Part shown: piece by piece, positions 13,029-24,196 of the stretch
Layout of the letters: the number at the start of each line of letters is the position of its first letter
How positions within the stretch are numbered: position 1 is the stretch's first letter
Assembly (NCBI GenBank): GCA_963932465.1
Contig: OZ010787.1
Coordinates: 17,811,936 to 17,875,935 of the forward strand
Reading direction: 5' to 3'
Source: Maratus speciosus
Taxonomy: Eukaryota; Arthropoda; Arachnida; Araneae; Salticidae
DNA: 64,000 nt
Program-made: the position numbers and the translations under genes
Notes under the pieces: model-generated
The model's database searches: none
What the model was told of the DNA's origin: nothing
What the model saw: the letters and a program-made list of their open reading frames with translations, nothing else

Positions 13029-13316
13029 ATGCCTTTAACAAGACGAAGAAGCCACTGTCAACAGCTCCCCGAGTTGGAACGAGGTCGCATATTCGGGCTA
13101 CGAGAAGGTGGATTTTCTTTCCGCGATATTGCAGAAACACTTGGCTGGAATGTATCCACTGTGCATGATTGTTGGAAACAGTGGTCAAGGGATGGTGCTG
13201 CCTCAAGAAGACCGGGTTCCAGGCGGCCACGTGCACTCCTGAGAAGGAAGATCACCCTATTTGGCATACGACTGTGGCGCATCGTACTGCGTCTGCGGCA
13301 GAAATTCGAGCTGTAG
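13029..13316 (+). pseudogene. Tc1-like transposase, N-terminal half (left arm)
   Basis: The reading frame begins MPLTRRRSHCQQLPELERG and continues through a paired helix-turn-helix region typical of Tc1 transposases. Recognisable parts are ERGRIFGLREGGFSFRDIA at residues about 17-35 and VSTVHDCWKQW at about 42-52, followed by a GSRRPR linker near 62. After residue about 70 the frame shifts: a family-like continuation appears in another frame up to the FSDE motif near 13485. The C-terminal catalytic part is absent because the inverted copy starts there. It cannot encode a working transposase. Confidence 0.8.
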
Positions 13317-13669
13317 TTGGTACCACGGTGACATAACGAACTGTTAGAAATCGGTTACTTCAAGGACAGCTCCGAACCAGGCGCCTTGTAGCGTGCATTC
13401 TACTGACTCCAAACCATTGCCGTTTGCGACGTCATTGGTGTCAATCCAGAGCTCATTGGAGGACAGAGTGGAGATCTGTTGTGTTTTCTGATGAAAAAGA
13501 AACACAACAGATCTCCACTCCGCCCACTAATGAGCTCTGGCTTGACACGAATGGAATCGCAAACGGCAATGGCTTGGAGTCAGTAGAATGCACGCTACAG
13601 GGCGCCTAGTTCGGAGCTGTCCTTGAAGTAACCGATTTCTAACAGTTCGTTGTGTAACTGTGGTACCAA

Positions 13670-13957
13670 CTACAGCTCGAATTTCTGCCGCAGACGCAGT
13701 ACGATGCGCCACAGTCGTACGCCGAATACGGCGATCTTCCCTCTCAGGAGTGCACGTGGCCGCCTGGAACCCGGTCTCCTTGATGCAGCACCATCCATTG
13801 ACCACTGTTTCCAACAATCATGCACAGTGGATACATTCCAGCCAAGTGTTTCTGCAATATCGCGGAAAGAAAATCCACCTTCTCGTAGCCCGAATATGCG
13901 ACCTCGTTCCAACTCGGGGAGCTGTTGACAGTGGCTTCTTCGTCTTGTTAAAGGCAT
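13670..13957 (-). pseudogene. Tc1-like transposase, N-terminal half (right arm, mirror copy)
   Basis: This is the mirror of the 13029-13316 frame and differs by only a few residues, for example WSMDGAAS in place of WSRDGAAS. It has the same start (MPLTRRRS), the same helix-turn-helix region and the same frame shift after residue about 70. A further minus-strand frame (13527-13817) holds the continuation (AEIRAVVGTTVTQRTVRNRL). The two arms are so alike that either the duplication is recent or the arms have been kept alike by gene conversion. Confidence 0.8.
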
Positions 13958-14670
13958 TCTTGGCTAACACCAACTCAATACGTCACGTTTCGTAGCTAAA
14001 AAACGCCCACGAACTTTACAGCACGCATTTAAAGTAAACCATATCTGCAAGTTCTGAGTGGCGCCACTAGCGCCACACGAAGCGCGAAATTTGAATCGAT
14101 GTCTTCTTTCAGATGTATAAACACGCCTACCAAATTTCGTTTATCTAACGCAAGTCTTTCTTGGTGTTGGGATTTTTTTTCCGTCAGTTTAAGTGTAAGG
14201 TTTATCATAGGTGTCAAACTGGCCTGAATTAATTTTCGTTGAACGAACAGTAATACATAATATGCAAGATTATGAAGGGAAAAAAATGTATTAATTCTTT
14301 TTTAAACTTTGAATATATGTATTGCAACACAATAATATGTTTTAATTTTATGTAAAAATTATATTTTATAGTTCTCTATCGTGTGGTAACTTTCAAAGCA
14401 GTCTTCAATAAGCAGCCCTTAATTTTTCTGTTTGAACCTATAGAACAATCTTTACCCTTTGCATCTTATATCTTATCTTTTTTAACTACTTTCAATTTCA
14501 CGGTACAGCTCTTCCGGTAACTTTCTTTTTGCCGTTTTAGAGTATTTAAAAATATTTTAAGAAGCGAGAATGTCTAATTACACTTAAACACAATTAGTAA
14601 AATATTATTTCGTACCCTATGTATCTCCGAAGCTTGTCGACTTAATATAAGATCAGTATGTTTTCTTTGC

Positions 14671-14790
14671 TGTGGCGGCTGAGAGCAAACATGTTACTGG
14701 AACGGTTAAAAAAAGCTGTGGTGGCTGAGTGCAGACATACAACTGGAACTGTAAAAAAGCTTTGGTGGCTGAGAATAGACATACGACTGC
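14671..14790 (+). repeat. Three subterminal repeats of about 45 bp
   Basis: The block TGTGG(C/T)GGCTGAG recurs near 14671, 14717 and, with a T-rich start, 14760. Each is followed by an A-rich AGACATAC-type segment and ACTGGAAC. They sit just inside the right end of the TTAA element, where repeated transposase-binding sites would be expected. That role is inference. Confidence 0.65.
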
Positions 14791-16371
14791 AAAGGGTTAA
14801 TTGGGAAGCAACCTTAATAACTGTAAACTACTGTTGGGGAGACTGAGGATACTTGATCCCCACTTTCTTTTTACCCGACTGCCAAGAAGGGTTGTGTGTT
14901 TCACGCGTATCTGGGTATGTGGATTTCTTTATACCCTCGAAACAGCCCAACGGCTGAATGGATTTTAATGAATGAGGTCTCTATAGATTCGCCTTAACCA
15001 TCCGATGGTTATAGGCTAGGTTTTGTTTCTATAAATTCAAAATGGCGGCCGTAAAATACAAAATGGCGGTAGAGACGAAAAAAAAATTTACGCACCCTAT
15101 TGAGTGGCATATCATTGGATAGGTCTCTCAAAATGAAGACGATGTTTAATTGACTATTTTACAGTCTTTAGCTCCGTTTACATATTACACAACCTGGAAG
15201 TTGTTGGTCTCTAGCTTTACTGCAACTCTAACCTTCATAGACATCTATAGGCCTCCTCAAAACAGTGTTTATAGATAGGAACTAACAATTAAACACAAGT
15301 TAAAAGTCATCAATACAAGTAAGTAAAAAAATGGGTAACTAATACAAAAAATAGTTTCACATTGATGAGAAATAATTAATTAGTTCGCTTTTCACGCAGT
15401 CGGGATTTTTGATTTTTTTAATTTAATTTTTACTTTATTTATTTATTTTCTCAGTTGTCATTTGACATTTTTAAGAAATTTTTTACCAAAATAATCATGT
15501 GTCCATTTCTTATACAATATAATTTTTTTCTTGGTATAAAAAAACAAATTAATTTCAGAAAATTGCATTTTTCAATTTTTCGAAAGGGGGATCATGTATC
15601 CCACACTTAAAGGGATACTTGTTTCTTGTCAAAAATCAAGCAAATATTGTTTCATTATGCATACATAGCAGTATTATAAGTTAGTAATAAAAATTTAACT
15701 TTTATTTCTTTAATTTATGACTACAACATGAATATTTAAACACTTTATTCATTACTTGACGTGCAGATATTTATAAAAACTATAAACACAATTTAATTTA
15801 AAAAAAAAAAGCTAAAATGAAAACTTTAGAAATAAAAGCTAGAAAGAAATTAACAAATAGTTAAACTTTATTTAATAAATAATACAAGTATACAATAATA
15901 TAAAGTAAAACTAATGAATAAAGCTTTCAAAAAATAATGACACAACCTCATTACCAGCAGGTATTTTGAAACTTTGTAAAGTCAAAGTGAAAAGTTATAG
16001 TTGTACCAGTTCTTAAGGTTCCTCCTACCATAAGTGGATTAGGCAACTTAATAATGCAATCTGACTCATCAGCTACACTTTTATCAACTTTTTGCGTTGA
16101 AATAGAACTGATTAAGCATGCCTTTTTTCGCAAATAAATTGATCTCATATTCAAAAAGTCCCACTTTTTGTTCTACTTGATCCTCGTAATGCAAGATTTT
16201 CTAGGTAGTATTTAAAATAAAATTAAAGTATCACAAACACCTTTTGCTAAATTGATGCTAATCTTCTCTATTTAGTAACAAAACTGAAGTATTTCTGTTT
16301 GTATTAAAAGTTTAGCTATTTGGGGATAAGAACAAAAAATCTTCTTAAAACACCATAAAAAATTTTGTAAA

Positions 16372-16417
16372 TGCGCTAGGCCTTTCGAAAGATCTGAGTC
16401 TTTCTTCGTCAGGCGCA
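16372..16417 (-). ncRNA. Hammerhead-ribozyme-like core, mirror copy
   Basis: This is the reverse complement of the 16513-16558 motif within the opposite palindrome arm, also 46 bases long and with the same core, stem II, GAAA, CTA triplet and stem I. Having the motif in both arms means a transcript of either strand would carry one. Confidence 0.55.
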
Positions 16418-16512
16418 AAAAAGACGTCCTTCTACTGTGAAAGCAAAGGCAAGACACTTGCCTCTGCTTGAGACGTCTTGCCTCTGCTTTCATAGTAGAA
16501 GGACGTCTTTTT

Positions 16513-16558
16513 TGCGCCTGACGAAGAAAGACTCAGATCTTTCGAAAGGCCTAGCGCA
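16513..16558 (+). ncRNA. Hammerhead-ribozyme-like core, + strand
   Basis: The order of parts fits a type I hammerhead. Stem I TGCGC (16513-16517) pairs with GCGCA (16554-16558). The core CTGACGA is at 16518-16524, matching CUGANGA. Stem II GAAAGA/TCTTTC closes a 6-base loop (16526-16543). GAAA follows at 16544-16547, and the cleavage triplet CTA at 16551-16553. Stem III is minimal, but AGGCCT (16547-16552) is self-complementary, as in hammerheads thought to work as dimers. One extra A (16525) sits between the core and stem II, which could reduce or abolish activity. Confidence 0.55.
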
Positions 16559-17049
16559 TTTACAAAATTTTTTATGGTGTTTTAAGAAGATTTTTTGTTC
16601 TTAGTCATTCACACCAGTTTTAACTTATTTTCTTTTATTTGGGGATACATGATCTCTAGGATCAAATATCCCTTGAAAAATGGGGATCAAGTATCCCCAT
16701 TTTGTTTTTAGACATAAATGTATATTTTAGGTGGTAAATAAACAAAACTAATTTGCTAAAGAAGTTATATTGAGAATAGCAAAGTTTATACTTTAAAATG
16801 ATACACAATTCAATTTATCAAATTTCCAACAATAGAAAATAAAAACAAAACTTTAAAAACATTTTAAAAAGTTGAACTTGCAACAATTAAATATTTAATT
16901 TTCATGCTGAAACAAAATGTCTGTAAATGATTTATGTTGCTAGATTATCTGAAATAGCATCTTAAAATGTATTGCCAGATTTCAAAATTCTACATATTGA
17001 TTTTAGTATACTTTATGATCAGGGATCAAGTATCCCCAGTCTCCCCTAT

Positions 17050-18185
17050 TCATCAATGTCCTTTTATAAAGTTTCAGTGTTAGATTTTTAAATTCTGTTC
17101 ATCGTTTTGAGGACTAATATAACATAGTACAGTAAAACCTACTAATATGCACTGAAAGAAAAAATATAGCGCCTTCATCTAGAACAAATAGGTAGTCATT
17201 TCCTAAATCCCTAAACTAGAAATATAGATTTCCGAGTTATGCGAATAAGGTAAACGAATAAACTGAATAGACGAAATGATCGAGAATTTTTAGTATATAG
17301 TTTTCTAGATGATGAAATGATACATTATATTATGAATTGTTTGAATTGCGAGAAATTATCACTTGATTTCTAGAATTAATTCATAAATTAGAATTACAGT
17401 TACTAAAACTCACTCTTGTGTTCGCATTTATTTACAGAGATTTTTAAATAAGTTTGACCACGATAATATTGGAAAATGCCCTTGAATTTCAATAGGTATA
17501 ACTAGAACTCTCTAGTAAAGGGAACTAGAATTTATAAGGATGACATATAATTATTTTTCCTAGACCCACAATTTATTTTCTAAATGCCAGTGGCATAATT
17601 TTTTTTCAGTGTGGAACCACAAAGAGCTGAAAAAATTCATTTTAGACAGATTTCCATGTTTGCATGTACAGTACACCGTCTGTTATAATGTAAGTGTTTA
17701 TTTAATGTACCCTATAACTGAAGAATTTCAAATTTTGAGATATTAAAAAAAACTTTCAAACCAAATTCTTTTTTACGAAAATATTACATATTCTAACGAT
17801 AGGCTCTCTACATCATCTGTGTTTCCTGGTCAATTAAGTGTTTGCTTTTTTTCAGTGGTATTATCAGTAATGAAATCAGAAGTGCCTCTTTTGAGATATA
17901 GGCTTTTGAGTCTGGGCTGGAATTTAAAAATTTAAATTTTAAAGGGATTTCAAAGATAACTAAGAAATAAACTAAGATAAATAAACTAAGAAATATTTAA
18001 GCATATGGGAAACGACTTGAGCATCTCATTGAAATATTTATAGGTAATTTAATTGATGAATAATAGTTAATAGGTAATTTAATTGGCCTCCGTCGAATTG
18101 AAACAAATATGGAAAAACCGACAATACCCAATTAAATACCGTACTTTGCTCTTTCAAACATTGTCTACTGTATACTGTCAACGGT
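17050..18185. other. AT-rich stretch, nothing recognised
   Basis: I see no gene or terminal repeats. Short internal echoes such as AATAGGTAATTTAATTG (about 18040-18085) are simple local duplications. Confidence 0.35.
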
Positions 18186-18189
18186 TTTA

Positions 18190-19110
18190 AAAAATATTTC
18201 GATTAACCCTTTGAAAAATAAATTCCATATGCCGTTTTGTTATTTTAACGATTTCTGCAATCTTTAAAAATCTGCATCAACGATTCTCATAAAGCTACGA
18301 AAAAAACTAAAAATACTAGTTCATATATACGTTCATTTCCATTTAGAAATCTGCATTTAGTTTTGAAAAATATTAATATTAATTCTTTGAAAAACTCACC
18401 TTTGCATTTTTCTCTTTCTGCAATTTTCAAATTGTGCATCGGTTTAGTAAGCGAAAATACAAACAAACCACAGCTACCCTTTTAATCAAGTTTATGACGA
18501 AGTCTTTGGTTTGAAAATATATTTATATTAATCCTTTAAAACGCTCGTTTCCTCGAGTCGCTTTCACGAATTTCGCGATATCTGTAATATTTAAAAATCT
18601 AAATAGTCTTTTCTAATCAAGCCACAAAAAAATAAAAACAACAGGCCATATCTAAGTTCATTCCCATTTCGAGATATTGCAATCTGTTTTAAGATATATA
18701 AATACTAACCCTTTGAAAAACATTCGTTTCCAAAACTCACTTACACAAATTTCGTTTTTATATTCCATTTTTCAAAATCGGCATCGGCTTCGGAACTCAA
18801 AAAATGAACAAACTAAATGTACCAAATTACATTTACGTTCATTTTTCTTTATAACACCGCTTTTGGTTTTAAATAATATTAATATTAACCTTTTCAAAAG
18901 TGCTCATTGCTGTAAGTAACTTTCGCGAATCCCGTATCTTTTGGAATGTTTAACGTTCTTGCCCGGAATTTTTAATCTAAATGAAAAGAAAAATGCCCAC
19001 GTTTAATGAGCGTTCATTCAGCTTTTAAAAGACGTTTCTGATTTTAAAAAATACGCATATTAGCCCTTTGAAAAATATTTCCGAAAATAACTTTTGCCTA
19101 ATATCATTTT
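18190..19110. repeat. Diverged tandem array, unit about 175 bp
   Basis: A landmark of the form ATTAACCCTTTGAAAAA recurs at about 18204, 18377, 18529, 18706, 18883 and 19060 (steps 173, 152, 177, 177, 177). Units also share a CATTCGTTTCC-like block and a TTTAAAAATCTGCATC-like block. The copies are strongly diverged. The array lies upstream of a Helitron-like 3' end and may be the internal array of that element, which I cannot prove. Confidence 0.7.
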
Positions 19111-19114
19111 TTTC

Positions 19115-19985
19115 GCTCCCCCCCCCCCCCATAAGATTTACCTGACGCACATTTTGTTTTAAAAACACACTTAATTTTATTCAAACGCTCTGAAATTTTA
19201 ATACAATACACAAACAATATACATAATGATGCAGTATACATTTGGTTTAGAAATTTTGAGATTTAGGAGGGAAAAATCTGTTTGAAAATAAAGCATATTC
19301 AAATAAGGTTAACATTGCATATCCTTATTTACACTTATAACAAACTTATTTTTGCTCTATTGCTCTAAAATTTTAATTTCCTAAACTAACCTTTTAGCCG
19401 TTGTTCCAGTAAAATTTTGGTTCATATATAATAACATTCGGGGGTAAAATATCCAGTTTTAAAATTTAAAAAAAATTCCGTAGGATTTCCATTTGAAAAA
19501 AAAAATAAATAAATAAATAAAGTTAGAAGAAAAACCCTGCTTTTTACAACTAAATATCAATATTTTAAAACGAAAATTATTCTCATGCTTCAGCAATATT
19601 ATATTTATTGCTCAAAAGTTTCAAAGCCACAATAAAAAGTTTTTTTAAAAAATATTAAATGACCCGATGTGGAAAATAAAACTGAGAAGAAATAATTTTT
19701 TAGCAACAGAGGACCAACCATTTTTAGGTTCGCTTGGAAAGATTTTCACTTAGATATACAAATTCATTCAACACTGATTTTGGATACAATTAAAGCTCGG
19801 ACTTCACCGGTTTTTTCTAAAAAATATAAAATCAAAACAGACCGGAGCGTGCACAGCGCGCACGGTGTACGCTGCCGAAGACAATGGGCTCCTGACTCTA
19901 ATTTTGTTCAGATAGATTTTCATTTGAAAAAAATATATATACAAAATCGAGGGTGTACATTACTGAAAGCAATGAGGCCCCAGCA
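19115..19985. other. AT-rich stretch, possibly part of a degraded Helitron
   Basis: A C-run lies near 19119 and an AAAT simple repeat near 19500. I find no coding sequence. Confidence 0.3.
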
Positions 19986-19989
19986 TTAA

Positions 19990-20184
19990 CCCCTTCGGGA
20001 CCAGCGGCTCTTACACAAATTTTATTCAGTTGGCACCACAATTTTCTTAAGTTCCTTTATTTAAAAAATTACGAAAATGCTCTAATTAAAGAAAGCAAAT
20101 ATTACTTTTCATTTTTACTGGTACCAAAAATATTCTGTATGCACTTTTTGAAGGTGCATATATGCACCCATGGTCCCGAATGGG
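19990..20184. mobile_element. TTAA-flanked MITE, 195 bp
   Basis: TTAA is at 19986-19989 and 20185-20188. The ends CCCCTTCGGGACCAGCGG and, inverse, CCCATTCGGGACCATGGG match over most of 18 bases. This is one of the best-preserved members of the small TTAA family in this window. It is non-coding. Confidence 0.75.
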
Positions 20185-20254
20185 TTAAGATCGTTTAGAA
20201 AAATTTTCGGCTAAATAGTATATAAAATCATTCTACATTGATTTTAGGTATATT

Positions 20255-20300
20255 GAAAGTTATTATCATAGGCTCGCGCAACGCCGGGCAAGTCAGCTAG
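20255..20300 (+). mobile_element. Helitron-like 3' end
   Basis: GCGCAACGCCGGGCAAG followed by TCAGCTAG ends at 20300, with T next. This matches the CTRR-then-T rule and is closely similar to the end at 10101-10127. The 5' boundary is not identified; it may include the 175-bp array starting near 18190. Confidence 0.6.
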
Positions 20301-20491
20301 TGCTTGAATAACAAAACTTGTACAATACGCCCACAATAAATAAAAAAAATTAATAAAAATTCCGAACGATAGTCATAACGGCAGTTCTAAAAGTTGCATA
20401 TTAAAACCCTTTGCCCCAAAATGTCTTGTTCACGTCTTCTACAATCCCGCAGTAGTGAAAATTTTCTCGGAGGTTTAATACACATTTATTA

Positions 20492-22985
20492 GGTAGCTTT
20501 CTTTACAAAAAAGCTACCTATTGCAGCCGTTCGGAGGAAAGCGATTTCAAAAAATTTTGGTATATTTTCATCGATCATGACCCCCAGACTCCGAAACCAC
20601 CCTCCGTTCAAAATTGATATATATATATATATATATCTGACCTATGTCACACTGTAACTCCCGTAATTATGAACCGATTTCGATGTAATTCGGTGTGTAC
20701 ATAGTACATACCAATGTCTCGACCGAGTTCGTTGGCCAGCTTCATCCGCCGTTTTGTTTCAAAATGGCGGCCATTTAAAATTTTTTAAAAATTTTAAAAC
20801 TTGAAATGTGGTACCAAAAAATTAAAAATGAAAACATATTTTTTTCTTATGTATTTGACCTTTATACAAAGATTCCGGAGCAGTTTTTGTTTCGTCTATA
20901 TCTTAAAAAATGGCTGAGTTATAGCATTTTGAATTTCTAGCGTGGCTGACATTTTGAAACGTCCTGAATTTTGTCACGCGATAAAAGGCGTATTTATGAA
21001 CCGATTTGGATGTAATTCAGTGTGTACATAGTACATACCAATCTCTCGACCGAGTTCGTTGGCCAGCTTCATCCGCCGTTTTGTTTCAAAATGGCGGCCA
21101 TTTAAAATTTTTAAAAAAATTTAAAACTTGAAATGTGGTACCAAAAAATTAAAAATGGAAAAATATTTTTTTCTTATGTATTTGACCTTTATACAAAGAT
21201 TCCGGAGCAGTTTTTGTTTCGTCTATATCTTAAAAAATGGCTGAGTTATAGCATTTTGAATTTCTAGCGTGGCTGACATTTTGAAACGTCCTGAATTTTG
21301 TCACGCGATAAAAGGCGTATTTATGAACCGATTTGAATGTAATTCGGTGTGTACATAGTACATACCAATCTCTCAGCCGAGTTCGTTGGCCAGCTTCATC
21401 CGCCCTTTTGTTTCAAAATGGCGGCCATTTAAAAAATTTTTTTTAATTTAAAATTTGAAATGTGGTACCAAAAAATTGAAAATGGAAAAATATTTTTTTC
21501 TTATGTATTTGACCTTTATACAAAGATTTCAGAGCAGTTTTTGTTTCTTCTATATCTTAAAAAATGGCTGAGTTATAGCATTTTGAATTTCTAGCGTGGC
21601 TGACATTTTGAAACGTCTTGATTTTTCTCACGTAATAACAGGCGTATTTATGAACCGACTTGGATGTACCTTGGTGTGTACATAGTACATACAAATATCT
21701 CGACCGAGTTCGTTGGCCGGCTTCATCCGCCATTTTGTTTCAAAATGGCGGCCATTTAAAAAAATTAAAAAATAAAAAAATTTAAATGAGATACCAAAAA
21801 ATTGGAAAGTGAAAAAGATTTTTTTTGTATGTGTTTGACCTTAATACAAAGATTACGGAACAGTTTTTCTTTCGTCTATATCTAAAAAAAAATGGCTGAG
21901 TAATAGCATTTTGAATTTCTCTTGTGGCTGACATTTTAAAACGACCTGATTTTTGTCACGCGATAACAGGCGTAATTATGAACCTATTTGGATGTAACTT
22001 GAACTGTACATAGTACATACCAATGTCTCGACCGAGTTCGTTGGCCAGCTTCATTCGCCATCTTGTTTCAAAAGGGTTGCCATTTAAAAAAAATTAAATT
22101 TAAAATTCAAAATGAGGTATTAAACAATTGGAAAATGAAAAAGATTTTTTTATGTGTTTGGCCTTGATACAAAGATTCCGGAGCAGTTTTTGTTTCTGAA
22201 AATTTGTTCTTTTGTTTATATCTTAAAAAATGGTTGATTTATAGCACTTTGAATTTCTAGCATGGCTAACATTTTGAAACGATCTTGTATTTGTCACGCG
22301 ATAACACACGTATTCGCCTATTTCAATGTAAGAAGGCATGTGGATAGTATACATCAACACCTCGACCAAGTTCGCTGGCCAGATTCATAAGCCATCTTGT
22401 TTCAAAATGGCGACCATTAAATTAAAAAATATATATATATTTAAAGTGAGGTGCAAAAAAATTAGAAATTGAAAAAGGTTTCTTTCTTAAGTATTTGACC
22501 TTGATATAAGGATTCAGGAGCATTTTTTGTTTGTCTTTACCTTAAAAAATGGCTCAGATATAGCAGTTTCAATTTCTATTGTGGGTGACATTTATAAAAA
22601 TCTGATTTTTTGCATGCGACAGCACTCCTATATATTAACCGATTCCGATGTGAGTGAGCATGTGCACAGCAATTACTAAGGTCTCGACCAAGTTCACTGC
22701 TTAGCCTCATCCACCATGTTGTCTTAAAATGACAGGCACTTTAAGAAATTGCCGAATTTGGCAGCCAAATATATGTTACTTTAAAGAAAAGCAGCTTGGA
22801 TAAAGCTGACTAATTTCGCGAAATTCTCATTCATTATATTGATAAAAATTAGTATTGAATCTCCTATATTCGGTTTCCACTAAATTGAGCTTCGTGTGTT
22901 TGAATGATATAATTTGGCTTTTTTAAAATAAGGATTATGAAAGCTAACTCTTCCTCCCGGCACTGGCCGGAAGGACTTTTTTTAT
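20492..22985 (+). mobile_element. Element with seven 327-bp units, HINE/DINE-like
   Basis: The parts in order are as follows. A head of about 130 bases starts with the hairpin AGGTAGCTTTC / AAAAAAGCTACCT (about 20493-20521). A TA microsatellite follows (about 20618-20637). Then come seven tandem units, and a unique tail ending in the small hairpin CCGGCACTGGCCGG (about 22957-22970) before a T-run. Head, microsatellite, variable central repeats, tail and terminal hairpin are the layout of Helentron-associated elements such as DINE-1. It has no coding capacity. The family assignment is inference from architecture. Confidence 0.55.
20640..22740 (+). repeat. Central tandem repeats, unit 327 bp
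   Basis: GAACCGATTT or its variants occur at 20671, 20998, 21325, 21652, 21980, about 22310 and about 22636, steps of 327 to 330. Conserved blocks are a TACATAGTACATACCAAT palindrome-like motif, CTCGACCGAGTTCGTTGGCC, and AAAATGGCGGCCATTT. The first three units are nearly identical and divergence increases to the right. The same unit recurs near 46540-46853 and 50045-52450. Confidence 0.9.
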
Positions 22986-22989
22986 ACGA

Positions 22990-24190
22990 GCTTTCCAAAT
23001 CTTTATATGAACCTCAAAATTTCTTTATTCCATTCTATTTGTCATTCGTTAGAGAATGCTCGGGGACTATATCAGTATTAAGAAATGACTTTTTAAAATT
23101 GTATGATATAAAGGCTAAAGTGTTAAAAGAATAATGTAACAAAAATTTGTTAACTAGAGTAACATTACTCAACAGAAAATACATAAATATATCGTTTACT
23201 TGCTGTGCCTAGCGTGCCTGAAATAATAGAAAAGATATTTTCAACTTTAATAAATCCCTAAAAGTTGCCGATGTTACATATCTACTTATAACTTGGCAAC
23301 CAATTGTTAGACCAATGGTTTTTATTGGGAATTATGGTTGCTAATAACAAAATTGTTTCTATTTATTAAATTTTAAGATTTTTTATATCAATGCATCATT
23401 AATATTAGAAAGACATTTGTACAAAATATGCACGCCCGTTTAATTTAGGCTTTTATAAAGCATCGTATAAAACAAATGATGAAATACATAAATTAATTTT
23501 AGAATTATGTCTAAATAAAGGATGTTTATCTTTAACATTGATTAGATCATTTTCAAATAATTTATATCTCACTAACTCACCATTTAAAATTGATGCCAGT
23601 ATGTAATGCTTCATTGGCAAATATCACGAAATACTGTCTTGTCGATACTTTATTTATAATTTCGTAAGCATAAACTATTTCCAGTTATCGAAATAACATA
23701 ATTTTTATTTGAAAAATCAAATAAATGAATTTTAAAACCATATTTCCGACTTCTTGTTAAAAAAATAAGCGAAAGAGAACGGTGATCTGATAAATGAGCA
23801 AAATTTAAAGCATTTCAATTAAAAAAAAAAAAAAGCCAAAGAAAAACAGTGTACGATTTAAATTTTTCTTTTGTCAATTATCTGCATTAACCTAAAATAT
23901 GTCTAAAGGGGATTTTGATTTGATCAAGATTTAATTAGTTTTACGCAGTTTGTAAATCTCAACTGCAACCAATGATTAAAGTGCCCCACTGTGAATTAGC
24001 TTTTCTTCAGTCCCTTTTGAATTTTCAAGTATATTAAAAGTTTTGTTTTACAAATAAATGGTTATCCGTATAAAAAACAAAGCCGTAGTTTCCATAGTTT
24101 TTATCAAATGCAATGTTAAGGAAAACATCCGAGAAAGTTTGCTCAATTTGGCGAAAAAAATTTCTATTATTTTAGTAATTGGTATACATT
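22990..24190. other. AT-rich stretch, no gene recognised
   Basis: The plus open frame at 22937-23134 begins in the tail of the repeat element and matches no family known to me. An A-run lies near 23821. Confidence 0.35.
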
Positions 24191-24196
24191 GAAACG

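Larger units (their letters stand above)
12788..14189. mobile_element. Fold-back Tc1-like element: two 5' halves head to head
   Basis: The left end CACTGGCGGAAAAA is repeated in inverse at the right end (TTTTTCCGTCAGTT), and TA flanks both sides (12786-12787 and 14190-14191), as for Tc1/mariner insertion. The two halves are near-perfect reverse complements for about 700 bases each, with the centre near 13490. Each arm carries the same N-terminal half of a Tc1 transposase, so the element has no complete gene. The centre falls at the codons for the first catalytic aspartate (VVFSDE). Confidence 0.85.
12760..14796. mobile_element. TTAA-flanked element split by a Tc1 insertion
   Basis: TTAA at 12756-12759 is followed by CCCTTTGTAGTCGTAT. 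The far end reads ATACGACTGCAAAGGG before TTAA at 14797-14800. These form a terminal inverted repeat of about 16 bases with one mismatch. Removing the fold-back Tc1 (12788-14189 plus its TA duplication) leaves about 633 bases. That remainder has no transposase, so it is non-autonomous. The Tc1 landed only 28 bases inside the left end, so it is the younger event. Confidence 0.65.
16329..16635. mobile_element. Ribozyme-bearing dyad insertion with 12-bp target duplication (Penelope-like?)
   Basis: TATTTGGGGATA flanks the insertion on both sides (16317-16328 and 16636-16647), a perfect 12-bp duplication. The insert is a palindrome (about 16327-16603, arms about 125 bases, spacer about 20) followed by a unique tail of about 32 bases. 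Each arm carries a hammerhead-like core. Hammerhead motifs and target duplications of 12 to 15 bp are both known for Penelope-like retroelements. I saw no reverse transcriptase, so this would be a short non-autonomous or terminal-repeat derivative. Confidence 0.6.
14836..17046. mobile_element. 2.2-kb terminal-inverted-repeat DNA element
   Basis: The left end GGGGAGACTGAGGATACTTG (14836) and the right end (CAAGTATCCCCAGTCTCCCC, finishing at 17046) are inverted copies with one mismatch over about 20 bases. Further inward-facing copies of the GGGGAT(A/C)..GATC motif occur near 15585-15610 and 16640-16700, a subterminal cluster. I see no long open frame. The target duplication is not evident, so the superfamily is open. 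A 307-bp younger insertion lies at 16329-16635. Confidence 0.65.
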
